DNA of 64,000 bases from positions 186,001-250,000 of the forward strand of contig JBKBQA010000002.1 of assembly GCA_046292765.1 (NCBI GenBank). Direction: 5' to 3'. Below the pieces are notes generated by a model. It was given only the letters and a program-made list of their open reading frames with translations. It was not told the origin of the DNA and did no database searches. Position numbers and translations under genes: made by a program. This DNA is from PGZG01 sp046292765 (GTDB taxonomy: Bacteria; Pseudomonadota; Gammaproteobacteria; Pseudomonadales; Alcanivoracaceae). Of the stretch, positions 27,887-36,613 are shown piece by piece (positions within the stretch are counted from its first letter, which is position 1; each line of letters opens with the position of its first letter).

Positions 27887-28528
27887 TCAGGGCTGGATAA
27901 AGCGTAGCGGGCGAAAACTTTTCAGGTAAGCGGGATAGCCGTCAGCGTCGTTGGCCGTGCCAAAGGGCGCCACAAACAGACGAATCGGCGTGCCGCTCAT
28001 GTCGATGAACAGACTCAATCGCAATGCGCTACCCGGTGTCAGCGGCGACGTTCCGGTGCCGGCATCAGCGCTGTTAAACGTCAGCAGTGTGCGGCGAATA
28101 TCCGGCTGGCCGGGCAAGGAGCCGAGACCATCCTGAGAGCCGGGCGCGCCGCCGTTCACGGTGCGGTTGCCGCTTTCATCTTCCCATCCCAGTGCCATCG
28201 CCATACCGCCGTCTTCTGCGGAGCGATAATTATGGCGCCAGATCAATGTCGAGGTGCCGGTGCAGGTGGTGTCGGCGGTGTTATGGCGATGTTCGCTGAT
28301 CCGCACCGTGCGTGAACCAAACTCCCATTGCTGGCGAATGTTGGTGTTGCTTGTCGCGTCCAGATGGCAGGAACGCCACTGCGAATCAATCACTGAAACG
28401 TCAGTGTTCCAGCCGTAGGCAGGCACATCAAAATGGGCATCCGGATTCACTTCGAGATTGCAGCCCTGCAGTACCAGACAGAGGCCGCCGATTACAGTAA
28501 TCCGGTGGATAGAGGTGGTGCGCGGCAT
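27887..28528 (-). CDS. Hypothetical lipoprotein, 213 aa
   Basis: The N-terminus is a signal sequence with lipobox VLQGC (Cys23). The mature protein of about 190 residues is rich in Thr, Asn and Gly, and looks like a beta-rich secreted domain (RSAEDGGMAMALGWEDESGN). Family not recognised. It is convergent with selO (three bases between stops) and divergent from the OmpA-family gene. One motif pair of Cys (SCHLD, TTCTG) may form a disulfide. Confidence 0.65.
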   Translation of the reverse strand: MPRTTSIHRITVIGGLCLVLQGCNLEVNPDAHFDVPAYGWNTDVSVIDSQWRSCHLDATSNTNIRQQWEFGSRTVRISEHRHNTADTTCTGTSTLIWRHNYRSAEDGGMAMALGWEDESGNRTVNGGAPGSQDGLGSLPGQPDIRRTLLTFNSADAGTGTSPLTPGSALRLSLFIDMSGTPIRLFVAPFGTANDADGYPAYLKSFRPLRFIQP

Positions 28529-28686
28529 GATGGTGACTCTGTGGCGGCATTGTCCTCCTTTCTAGCACTTCTTCTCCACTACATCCAGATGGCAGAAAGG
28601 TTGCCATGGCGGTGTCATCATGCTGTTATCGGGTCCGGGGGACGCTGAGCTGTCTTGCATATAATCAGAATGATAAAGGCACCGTA

Positions 28687-30180
28687 ATGAAAAAAGTCTT
28701 GCGTACCGTGTTGGCCGGCCTGTGTCTGGCTGTGTTGGGGTGGCCGGCGCTGGTGGCGGCGGATTCGAGCATCGCCCAGTACCGGCAGATATTCGGCAGC
28801 GTTGATCGCCAGCTTGCGGCGGCTCAGGAGGCTCAGGCGGATGTTCTGTCACCGGACCGGTTCGCCCGAGCCATGCGGCACTACAAGGATGCCGACAATC
28901 ATTTTCATCAACGTCGCAACCCCGATGCCGCCCGACAGGAGGTAGCCCGAGCCCAGAGCTGGCTGAATCGCGCCATGGAAACCACTCAGATCAGTGCGGT
29001 GGCGTTCTCGCGGGCGGTACAAAATCGCAAGAATGCCTTGTCAGCAGATGCACCTACCCATGCCGCCGACATCTGGCGCCGGGCGGAAGACGCCTTGCGG
29101 GACGCCACCCGCCGGGTCGAGGGCGGTGATATCCGTCGTGCGGAGGACGCCTCTCGCACCGTGGCCGAGCTCTATCAGCAAGCCGAGTTGCAAGCGATCA
29201 AAACCAATTACCTGAGCGGCGCCCATGAACTGATGCGACAGGCGAAGGCAGAGCGGGCTGATCGCCATGCCATCAAGACCTATATCGATGCCAAATTACT
29301 GCTGCAGCAGGCCGAGCGAGAGCTGACAGAGAATCGCTACGATACCGACTACCCACGCGATCTGGCGCGTCGCGCCAGAAACGAGGCCCAGCATGCGATC
29401 ACCATCAGTCGCCTCGCCATTGGCGTGGCGAGAAAGGATTTTGCGGTTGAGGACATCATCACCAATTATGAAAAGCCGCTGATTGCGATTGCCGATGATC
29501 TGAACATTGTGCCCGCGCTGCATGAAGGCTATGAGCCCACTCGCGATGCGATTCGCGCTCGCATTGCGGTGCTGCAGAAGGAGTCTCAGGAGCTGGCACA
29601 GATGCGGCTGCTTGTGGAGGAACAGTCCGAGGAAATCGCCCGCCTGTCAGAACAGCTTGGCATCAAAAACGAGCAGTTGGCGGCGGAGGAGCGTTATCAG
29701 GCGTTGCTGGCGGAACTTGAGAGTATCTTCCGTCCGGAAGAGGCCGAGATCTTCCGTCAGGGCAAGAACATGATCATTCGTATGGTGGGGCTGAATTTTG
29801 CCAGCGGCAAACACGAACTCACCACCGAGCATATGCGCTTGCTGGCGAAGGTGGTCTATGCGATTCAGATTTCCAGAACAGAGCTCACCTCCATCGAGGG
29901 GCATACCGATTCCCATGGTGCGGACGCGGCGAATCTGGTCCTGTCCGAACAACGGGCTCAAGCGGTGGTGGATTACCTCAAGGGCGATGCGAGTCTTGCC
30001 AATGCGGTGCTGATGCCGGTGGGCTATGGCGAAGCCCGTCCGATCGCCAACAACGAATCCGAACTGGGACGGCAGAAAAATCGCCGAATTGATGTGGTGA
30101 TCCAGCTGGAGCGAGAACGGGTTCGGGCGGCACCGGCAGAGCCTGCGGAGGATGACACTGCAGACGCAGACGCTGGCTGA
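28687..30180 (+). CDS. OmpA family protein with N-terminal coiled region
   Basis: 497 residues: signal peptide to VAADSS, then a long helical part with heptad-like Ala/Gln/Arg repeats (DUF4398-like opening, with SIAQYRQIFGSV and QARADVLSPD-type spacing), and a C-terminal OmpA peptidoglycan-binding domain. The domain is well conserved: LNFASGKHELTTE, SIEGHTDSHGADAANLVLSE, RAQAVVDYL, GYGEARPIANN and RQKNRRIDVVI. It probably bridges the outer membrane and the cell wall. Its stop TGA and the TCA of the next convergent gene form TGATCA at 30178-30183. Confidence 0.88.
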   Translation: MKKVLRTVLAGLCLAVLGWPALVAADSSIAQYRQIFGSVDRQLAAAQEAQADVLSPDRFARAMRHYKDADNHFHQRRNPDAARQEVARAQSWLNRAMETTQISAVAFSRAVQNRKNALSADAPTHAADIWRRAEDALRDATRRVEGGDIRRAEDASRTVAELYQQAELQAIKTNYLSGAHELMRQAKAERADRHAIKTYIDAKLLLQQAERELTENRYDTDYPRDLARRARNEAQHAITISRLAIGVARKDFAVEDIITNYEKPLIAIADDLNIVPALHEGYEPTRDAIRARIAVLQKESQELAQMRLLVEEQSEEIARLSEQLGIKNEQLAAEERYQALLAELESIFRPEEAEIFRQGKNMIIRMVGLNFASGKHELTTEHMRLLAKVVYAIQISRTELTSIEGHTDSHGADAANLVLSEQRAQAVVDYLKGDASLANAVLMPVGYGEARPIANNESELGRQKNRRIDVVIQLERERVRAAPAEPAEDDTADADAG

Positions 30181-31260
30181 TCAGGAACGCTGTCGCCACT
30201 GGCGGGGCGCGAGCCCGGTCCACTGGCGGAATGCGCGGGTGAAGTTGGCTGGGTCCGAGTAGCCCAGCAGCCCGGCAATCTGCCGGACTTCCAATGCCGG
30301 ATTGCGGAGCAGGGTCAGGCTGTCGCGCCGGCGCGCCTGATCCAGCAGTGACTGATAGCTGTGGCCCTGATCCTGCAACCGGCGCCGGAACGTGCGCGGA
30401 CTGAGATGTAGCTCCCCGGCCAGCTGGTCGCGAGAGGGGTAGCCATCGGCGCCATGGACAAGCGCTGCCCGCACCCGACGAACGATATCATCACCCTGAT
30501 CGAGCAAGGCGCTGTCCCGCTCGCATTGTAGCAGCGCCTGTTTCAGTGCTTCCGGGTTGGCAGTGGGCAGGGGCTGGTCGAGGGCTGCCAGATCACCACG
30601 CAACGATATCCCGGGACGAGGCATGGTGAAACGCACCTCAGGCAACTGCGAACGGTAGTGCTCAAAGCCCTTGGGTGTGGGCCCTTGCAGCCAGATTTCG
30701 TCGTCAGTTTTCAGCATCGGCATCATGAACTGCATGGAGCGGTACATGCTGGTAAGAATGGCGCTCAGTTGAAATTCGCGCAGCCTCTCCGGGAGATTGG
30801 CTTCCGGTGCCACCTCAAAAAACAGGCCGTCTCGGGTAATGTCCACGGTTAGCAAAAATCCCCGTCCGCGCAGATGCCAGAAGCGCCTGAGGATGTCGAT
30901 GGCCTGCCGGGGTGAGCCGGCACACATCAGCGCGTAGCCAAGGCTGCCGTGGGCTGTCAGCGGCATCTGCAGACCAGCTTCAAACGCCAGAGACGGGTTG
31001 TCGGTCAGCGCCATCAGGGTGTCGAGCAGTCGCCAGATATCCTGCAACGACACCCGGCCCGCCGGATCATCAAGTAGCTCGGCGGGCAGGCCTGCATGTT
31101 CCAATAACCGGGCACTTGGCACCCCATGGCGGGCCGCCACCTCGGCAAACATGCGCGGATAGGTGGCGGACTGCCCCGGTATCCGGGTCCAGCCGGGCAG
31201 GCACTCAAGAGCCGTATTCGTGGAGGGCGTTACCAGGCTGGCCACCAATGACAAGTACAA
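30181..31260 (-). CDS. AraC family regulator divergent from second PF10118 gene
   Basis: 359 residues. N-terminal ligand domain of the OruR-like type (LTAHGSLGYALMCAGSPRQA) and C-terminal HTH_18 (AGELHLSPRTFRRRLQDQG, then RQIAGLLGYSDPANFTRAFR). It shares about 90 bases of divergent promoter with the PF10118 gene at 31350, the same layout as the regulator at 6590 with its neighbour at 6455. Regulation of that neighbour is inferred. An in-frame ATG near residue 37 could be the true start. Confidence 0.85.
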   Translation of the reverse strand: MYLSLVASLVTPSTNTALECLPGWTRIPGQSATYPRMFAEVAARHGVPSARLLEHAGLPAELLDDPAGRVSLQDIWRLLDTLMALTDNPSLAFEAGLQMPLTAHGSLGYALMCAGSPRQAIDILRRFWHLRGRGFLLTVDITRDGLFFEVAPEANLPERLREFQLSAILTSMYRSMQFMMPMLKTDDEIWLQGPTPKGFEHYRSQLPEVRFTMPRPGISLRGDLAALDQPLPTANPEALKQALLQCERDSALLDQGDDIVRRVRAALVHGADGYPSRDQLAGELHLSPRTFRRRLQDQGHSYQSLLDQARRRDSLTLLRNPALEVRQIAGLLGYSDPANFTRAFRQWTGLAPRQWRQRS

Positions 31261-31349
31261 TGTCCGCGCAGGGTCTCACGGGTTAGCGCCTCCTGCCAGT
31301 ACTGTATGGGCCATATCGCAGCAACGGCCTAGATCAGAGGAGAGCAGTG

Positions 31350-32225
31350 ATGACCGCAGCCGCCCGTATCAGTACCCGCCGCAAGAACAGGATGGCCACC
31401 CCCGCAGGCATGATTCCGGAGGTGCGCCAGCCGGATTTTGATTTCCCGGCTGATCTGCCGCGCTACTGGTGGAGCAACGACCCGGTCAAGACGCTGCTGC
31501 TGGCGGCCTTGTCCTCCAGCTTCCCGGCTGGTGAGCGCTTCTTCATCGATTCTGTTCGTCATTACCAGAGCCAGATCACCGATCCGGAGCTGCAAAAAGC
31601 CATTCGCGGCTTTATCGGTCAGGAGGCGCACCACTCCAAAGAGCACAAGGCGCTGAACGGCTATCTGCAGGAGCGCGGCATCGGCCTTGACCGGCTCGAC
31701 CGCGAGATCCAGAGCTTTATGGACTGGATGCGCAAGAACCTGAGCCCGGAGCGCCAGCTGGCCCACACCGTGGCGGTGGAGCATTTTACTGCCCTGATGG
31801 CCGAAGAGTTTCTGCTCAAATACGACGCGCTGGACGAGATGGACCCGCGCATGGCCCCGATCTGGGCCTGGCACGCCATCGAGGAATCCGAGCACAAGGC
31901 GGTGGCCTTTGATGTCTACAAGGCCATCGGTGGCAGCGAGTTTGTCCGTGTCACCGAGATGATGGCGGTAAGCATCCTGTTTCCGGTGTTTTCGGGGATT
32001 CATCTGGCCCAGCTGATGAAAGAAGACGGCCAGCTGCTCAATATCAAACCCTGGCTCGGCGCCGTGAACTACATGTGGGGCAAGCCGGGTGTATTTCGGA
32101 AACTGCTGCCGTCCTACTTCAAGTACTACAGCCCCAACTTCCATCCCTGGAATCACGATGCCCGGGATCTGGTCGAGAAGGCCAAGAAAAAGTGGCTCAG
32201 TCGGGTGTTGCCCGGCGTTGCCTGA
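31350..32225 (+). CDS. PF10118-type predicted metal-dependent hydrolase (copy 2)
   Basis: 291 residues from ATG 31350 (GTG 31347 directly before it), with AGAGGAGA upstream. Homologous to the protein at 5598-6455: RYWWSNDPVKTLLLAALS, FPAGERFFIDSVRHYQ, GFIGQEAHHSKEHKALN, and AWHAIEESEHKAVAFDVY. The His/Glu residues are kept in both and would bind metals in a ferritin-like fold. Followed after about 70 bases by an SRPBCC protein gene, perhaps in the same operon. Substrate unknown; near AraC regulators and lipid-related genes a role in lipid or steroid modification is possible but unproven. Confidence 0.85.
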   Translation: MTAAARISTRRKNRMATPAGMIPEVRQPDFDFPADLPRYWWSNDPVKTLLLAALSSSFPAGERFFIDSVRHYQSQITDPELQKAIRGFIGQEAHHSKEHKALNGYLQERGIGLDRLDREIQSFMDWMRKNLSPERQLAHTVAVEHFTALMAEEFLLKYDALDEMDPRMAPIWAWHAIEESEHKAVAFDVYKAIGGSEFVRVTEMMAVSILFPVFSGIHLAQLMKEDGQLLNIKPWLGAVNYMWGKPGVFRKLLPSYFKYYSPNFHPWNHDARDLVEKAKKKWLSRVLPGVA

Positions 32226-32298
32226 TCGGGGATGCTGGCCGGCGCCCCTGCACCGGCCAGCCTGACCGGTGCTTCTGTCATCAGGAGCCCGACACCCC

Positions 32299-32715
32299 AT
32301 GCAACGTATCGAGATTCATCAGGAGTTTTCCCTCCCCGTCGAGAAGCTGTTCGCCTACCTGAGCGAACATGAAAACCTCGAAGCCATTTTTTACCCGACC
32401 AGGATCCGCCGCATTGCCGATGGCCAGGGCGCCCGCAACGGTATTGGCTCTGCCCGTCAGATGCGGGCCCTGGGTGGCCCGGCTTTCGTCGAGACGGTGA
32501 CCGCATACCGGGAGAACGAGCTGATTGAGTACCGTATTACCAAGGGTAGCCCGCTTAAGAATCACCTCGGCGTGATGCGCTTTTCCTCGACGCCGACCGG
32601 CTCGCATTTGCATTACACCATCGAGTTTGAGGGCAGGTTGCCACTGATCGGGCCGATTATCCGAGCGGTGCTGGATAAGGGTATTCGCAAAGGTTTGAAC
32701 AAGATCTCACACTGA
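32299..32715 (+). CDS. SRPBCC (START-like) family protein
   Basis: 138 residues from ATG 32299, with AGGAG about 11 bases upstream. Opening MQRIEIHQEFSLPVEKLFAYLSEH and the later string RYRENELIEYRITKG-like segment (AYRENELIEYRITKGSPLK) are typical for polyketide-cyclase/SRPBCC ligand-binding proteins with a hydrophobic cavity. It follows the PF10118-type hydrolase and may bind the same lipid-like substrate. Convergent with the phosphoketolase gene. Confidence 0.8.
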   Translation: MQRIEIHQEFSLPVEKLFAYLSEHENLEAIFYPTRIRRIADGQGARNGIGSARQMRALGGPAFVETVTAYRENELIEYRITKGSPLKNHLGVMRFSSTPTGSHLHYTIEFEGRLPLIGPIIRAVLDKGIRKGLNKISH

Positions 32716-32745
32716 TGGTTAGCCTGCCCGCCCTGCGGGCGAACC

Positions 32746-35115
32746 TCAGTAAGGCCACACCCACTGCTGAATCTCCGGCTTGTCGATGCCGTGCTCGTGG
32801 GCATAGTGTCGGCAATCGATCTGTTCGTCGCGCAGCTTCTCTTTGACGTGGGCGCCGGTGATGGCCAGTTCCGGCACCCGGTTAATGGCGTCGATGGCAA
32901 GGCTAAAGCGGTCGACGCCATTTTCCATGGCCAGCTCCAGCGGAGTGTTGATGCTGCCGCGTTCCTTGTAGCCGCGCACGTGCAGGTTGCGATGATTGGT
33001 GCGGCGGTAGGCAAGGCGATGAATCAACCAGGGATAACCGTGGAAGTTGAAGATCACCGGTTTGTCACGGGTGAACAGGGTGTCGAAATCCGCATGGGAC
33101 AGACCGTGCGGATGTTCATCCGACGGTGACATGCGGAACAGGTCAACCACGTTAACAAAACGAATCTTCAGGGTCGGGAAATGCTCGCGCAGCAGTGCGG
33201 TGGCGGCCAGTGCCTCCTGAGTGGCGATATCGCCGCAGCTGGCCATGATCACATCCGGTGCGCTGCCCTGATCGTTGCTGGCCCAATCCCAGATGCCGAT
33301 GCCCTTGGTGCAATGGCGAATGGCGGCGTCCATATCCAGATACTGCAAATGGCTCTGTTTGTCGCAAACAATCACATTCACATCGTTGTGGCTGCGCAGG
33401 CAATGATCTGCAGTGGATAACAGGCAGTTGGCATCCGGTGGCAGATACACCCGGGTGATGGCCGGGTTCTTGTTGACGACAATATCGATAAAACCCGGAT
33501 CCTGATGGGTAAAACCATTGTGGTCCTGACGCCACACCGTCGAAGTGATCAGCAAGTTGATTGAGGCAATCGGCGCACGCCAGGGCAGATCCTCGCAAAT
33601 CGCCAGCCACTTGGCGTGCTGGTTGTACATCGAATCGATGACATGGGCGAAGGCTTCGTAGGTGGCAAAAAAGCCATGACGCCCGGTGAGCACATAGCCT
33701 TCCAGCCAGCCTTCCAGGGTGTGCTCGGAGAGAATCTCCATCACCCGACCTTCGGCGCTCAGTTCGCCGCCGTCCGCATCTTCCGGCAATGGATTGTCCA
33801 TCCAGAATTTGCCGGTTTCTTCGTACACCGCATCGAGTTTGTTCGAGGTGGTTTCGTCCGGGCCGAACAGGCGGAAGTTGTCTTTGTTCAGCCGCATGAT
33901 GTCGCGCAGCATTTCGCCGAGCGGACGGGTGTTCATGGCCTTGTCGCCGGCGGGCTTTTCCACCGGCACCGCAAAGTGACGGAAATCCGGCATGCGCAGA
34001 TCGCGGCGCAGCAGGCCACCATTGGCATGCGGATTGGCGCCCATGCGCCGTGTGCCTTGCGGTGATAGGGCGCGCAGTGTGGGCACCAATCGGCCCTGCT
34101 GATCGAACAGCTCTTCCGGGCGATAGCTTCTCAGCCAGACTTCCAGCGCACGCAGATGGTCTTCGTTATCACGAGCATTTTTCAGCGGCACCTGATGCGA
34201 ACGCCAGGAGCCTTCTATCTTGTGGCCGTCCACTTCCTTCGGGCCGGTCCAGCCTTTTGGCGAGCGCAGCACAATCATCGGCCACAGCGGTCGAGTCACG
34301 ATATCTGCGTCGCGTGCTTGCTGCTGAATGGTGCGAATGCGGCTCATGCAATAATCCATTGCTTGCGCCATTTGCCGATGCATATCCATCGGTTCACTGC
34401 CGGACACCATGATCGGCTCCCAGCCATAACCGCGCAGCAGGCTGTGCAATTCGTCCTCCGGAATGCGCGCCAGCACGGTCGGGTTGTTGATCTTGTAGCC
34501 ATTCAGATGCAGTACCGGTAACACGGCGCCATCACGGGCCGGATTGAGAAACTTGTTCGAGTGCCAGGCGGTGGCCAGTGGCCCGGTTTCCGCTTCGCCA
34601 TCGCCGACCACCGTCACCACGATCAAATCCGGGTTGTCGAAGGCGGCACCAAAGGCATGCGACAGGCTGTAACCGAGCTCGCCACCTTCGTGAATCGAGC
34701 CGGGCAGTTCCGGCGTGCAATGGCTGCCAAAGCCGCCGGGAAAGGAAAACTGCCGGAACAGGGTGCGCAATCCTTCTTCGTCTTCGCTGCGATCCGGATA
34801 CACCTCGGAAAAAGTGCCCTCGAGATACACCGGCGCCAGCACGCCCGGCGCGCCATGGCCCGGCCCGGCGATAAACAGCGCATTGATATCCTGCTCGCGG
34901 ATCAGCCGGTTGGTGTGCACATAAATAAATGACAAGCCGGGGCTGGCGCCCCAGTGGCCGAGCAAACGCTTTTTGATGTGCTCCGGTTTCAGCGGCTGGC
35001 GCAGTAGCGGATTGTCCCGCAGGTAAATCATGCCAGCGGCCAGATAGTTGCAGGCGCGCCAGTAGCCATCCATGGCGACGAGGGTCTGCTCGTCAAGGGT
35101 GTTATTGGTGGTCAC
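32746..35115 (-). CDS. xfp: Xylulose-5-phosphate/fructose-6-phosphate phosphoketolase
   Basis: 789 residues from GTG 35115, which overlaps the ackA stop in GTGA and has GGGAGA upstream; this gives the normal Xfp length. It splits xylulose 5-phosphate (or fructose 6-phosphate) with phosphate into acetyl phosphate and glyceraldehyde 3-phosphate (or erythrose 4-phosphate), using thiamine diphosphate. Marks: GHWGASPGLSFIYVHTNRLI, GPGHGAPGVLAPVYLEG, SIHEGGELGYSLSHAFGAAF, VVGDGEAETGPLATAWHSNK, WRQDHNGFTHQDPGF. With the upstream acetate kinase it forms a two-gene route from sugar phosphate to acetate and ATP. Confidence 0.95.
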   Translation of the reverse strand: MTTNNTLDEQTLVAMDGYWRACNYLAAGMIYLRDNPLLRQPLKPEHIKKRLLGHWGASPGLSFIYVHTNRLIREQDINALFIAGPGHGAPGVLAPVYLEGTFSEVYPDRSEDEEGLRTLFRQFSFPGGFGSHCTPELPGSIHEGGELGYSLSHAFGAAFDNPDLIVVTVVGDGEAETGPLATAWHSNKFLNPARDGAVLPVLHLNGYKINNPTVLARIPEDELHSLLRGYGWEPIMVSGSEPMDMHRQMAQAMDYCMSRIRTIQQQARDADIVTRPLWPMIVLRSPKGWTGPKEVDGHKIEGSWRSHQVPLKNARDNEDHLRALEVWLRSYRPEELFDQQGRLVPTLRALSPQGTRRMGANPHANGGLLRRDLRMPDFRHFAVPVEKPAGDKAMNTRPLGEMLRDIMRLNKDNFRLFGPDETTSNKLDAVYEETGKFWMDNPLPEDADGGELSAEGRVMEILSEHTLEGWLEGYVLTGRHGFFATYEAFAHVIDSMYNQHAKWLAICEDLPWRAPIASINLLITSTVWRQDHNGFTHQDPGFIDIVVNKNPAITRVYLPPDANCLLSTADHCLRSHNDVNVIVCDKQSHLQYLDMDAAIRHCTKGIGIWDWASNDQGSAPDVIMASCGDIATQEALAATALLREHFPTLKIRFVNVVDLFRMSPSDEHPHGLSHADFDTLFTRDKPVIFNFHGYPWLIHRLAYRRTNHRNLHVRGYKERGSINTPLELAMENGVDRFSLAIDAINRVPELAITGAHVKEKLRDEQIDCRHYAHEHGIDKPEIQQWVWPY

Positions 35116-36308
35116 ACTATTTCTCCCGGTTCCTGAAATATGGCACGCCACTGGCGCACCATTTCCTGTTCTTCGTCGGCGCGGATTACCAGCAGGGTGA
35201 CGGCGGATGAGGGCATGCTGATCTTTGCCGTGCCAGTGTCGACATCAAAAAGGGGCTGACTGTTCCTCGCCGGGTCGATCTGAATACCGAGTGCATCAAG
35301 ACGGGCGCAGGCCTCCGCGCGCAGGGCGGCATCGTTTTCGCCCACGCCACCGGTAAACACCAGCGCGTCCACCCGGCCGAGCACGGCGGTAAAGGCACCG
35401 ATATAACGGCGCAGCCGGTGAACATACACATCCAATGCAACCCGGGCAGTGGCGTCACCCTGATCAGCCGCGGCACGTACCTTGCGCATATCGGCCTCAC
35501 CGCATAACCCGCGCAGACCGCTATCGCGATTGAGCAGGGTGTCGAGTTGCGCGCTGTCGAACCCGGCGTGGTTCAGTAGATGCAACAGCGCACCGGCATC
35601 CACATCGCCGCTGCGTGTGCCCATCACCAGACCTTCCGTGGGGGTCATGCCCATGGAGGTATCGACACTACGGCCGCCAGCAATGGCGCAGGCGCTGGCG
35701 CCATGACCCAGATGCAGACTGAGCAGGTTCAGGTTTTCCAGAGGGCGTGCCAGTGCCTCGGCCGCGCGTCGCGTCACCGCCGCATGGGACAGGCCATGAA
35801 AACCGTAACGGCGGATGCCATATTGCTGCGTCAGCGCCGTGGGCAGGGCGTAGCGGGCCGCCGCCTCCGGGAGAGTATGGTGGAAGGCGGTATCGAACAG
35901 CGCGAACTGGGTTAAGCCGGGCAAGCGCTGCTCACACTCGCGGATCAGGGCAAGGCTGACCGGATTATGCAACGGCGCCAGTTGCGCCAGCCGGGCAATG
36001 GTATCGCGCACTTCCGGGGTGAGACGGGCAGGGCCATGGAAGTGATCGCCGCCATGCACTACACGATGGAGGATGCAGGTGAGCGGCCGGGGCGGTGCCG
36101 CTGCAAGCAGGGCCGTCAGCGCTTCTGCAGCCGCACCCTCGGCCTGCCAGTTCACCGCCAGATTCTGGCTGGCGGCCAGTGCCTCGCCGTTCAGGTTGAA
36201 CCAGCCGGCCTTGAGGGAGGAGCTGCCCGGATTAAGGGTCAGGATCAAAGGACGCTGCCTTGTGTTATTGCATGGCCACAGGGTATCAGCCTTGGCCGGG
36301 TTGTTCAT
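35112..36308 (-). CDS. ackA: Acetate kinase
   Basis: 398 residues from ATG 36308; a longer in-frame start at 36365 is less likely. It converts acetyl phosphate and ADP to acetate and ATP. Marks: LILTLNPGSSSLKAGWFNL near the start, HRVVHGGDHFHGPARL, FDTAFHHTLPEAAARYALP, RYGFHGLSHAAVTRRAA, HLGHGASACAIAGGRSVDTS, MGMTPTEGLVMGTRSGDVD, FTGGVGENDAALR. The next gene is phosphoketolase, whose start overlaps the ackA stop (GTGTGACC), so the pair is surely an operon. No phosphotransacetylase gene is next to it. Confidence 0.95.
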   Translation of the reverse strand: MNNPAKADTLWPCNNTRQRPLILTLNPGSSSLKAGWFNLNGEALAASQNLAVNWQAEGAAAEALTALLAAAPPRPLTCILHRVVHGGDHFHGPARLTPEVRDTIARLAQLAPLHNPVSLALIRECEQRLPGLTQFALFDTAFHHTLPEAAARYALPTALTQQYGIRRYGFHGLSHAAVTRRAAEALARPLENLNLLSLHLGHGASACAIAGGRSVDTSMGMTPTEGLVMGTRSGDVDAGALLHLLNHAGFDSAQLDTLLNRDSGLRGLCGEADMRKVRAAADQGDATARVALDVYVHRLRRYIGAFTAVLGRVDALVFTGGVGENDAALRAEACARLDALGIQIDPARNSQPLFDVDTGTAKISMPSSAVTLLVIRADEEQEMVRQWRAIFQEPGEIV

Positions 36309-36476
36309 GATCCAGAGCAAGCGATCTGCTAAAGGTAGTGCCGGCCTGCTTCGGCAGGCAACCATTGACCAGGCTGCTCGTTAGCAACAAACACCCCTGT
36401 TTTCGGGGTTGTGTCAGCGCTGGTGTCATGCTGACATTCGGGGCGGGGTTTGGAGACCAGATTAAGGAGAGCAGAC

Positions 36477-36611
36477 ATGGCAATCTGGCGCGTCAACATC
36501 GGGCTGGCCAGTGCGCTAGCCGCTGCGTTGCTGCTCGCCTCTGCGCCGGCGTTGGCGAAAATCTGCAAAGACAAACCGGCGCTCCTGCCGGCGGTCACCT
36601 GTGAGCGCTAG
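36477..36611 (+). CDS. Tiny exported protein, 44 aa
   Basis: The ATG at 36477 has AAGGAGA six bases upstream. The product starts with a clean Sec-type signal peptide (positively charged start, Ala/Leu-rich core, cleavage after ALA near residue 27), leaving a mature peptide of about 17 residues with two cysteines (ICKDK and VTCER) able to form a disulfide. The stop is two bases before the start of the FAD monooxygenase gene, so it is co-transcribed. The gene is short enough to be missed by ordinary gene finding. Function unknown. Confidence 0.6.
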   Translation: MAIWRVNIGLASALAAALLLASAPALAKICKDKPALLPAVTCER

Positions 36612-36613
36612 GC

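Noticed and set aside
36344..36359. Hairpin GCCTGC-TTCG-GCAGGC as terminator
   Set aside because: It lies upstream of ackA with no T-run on either side; at most a leader hairpin of unknown role.
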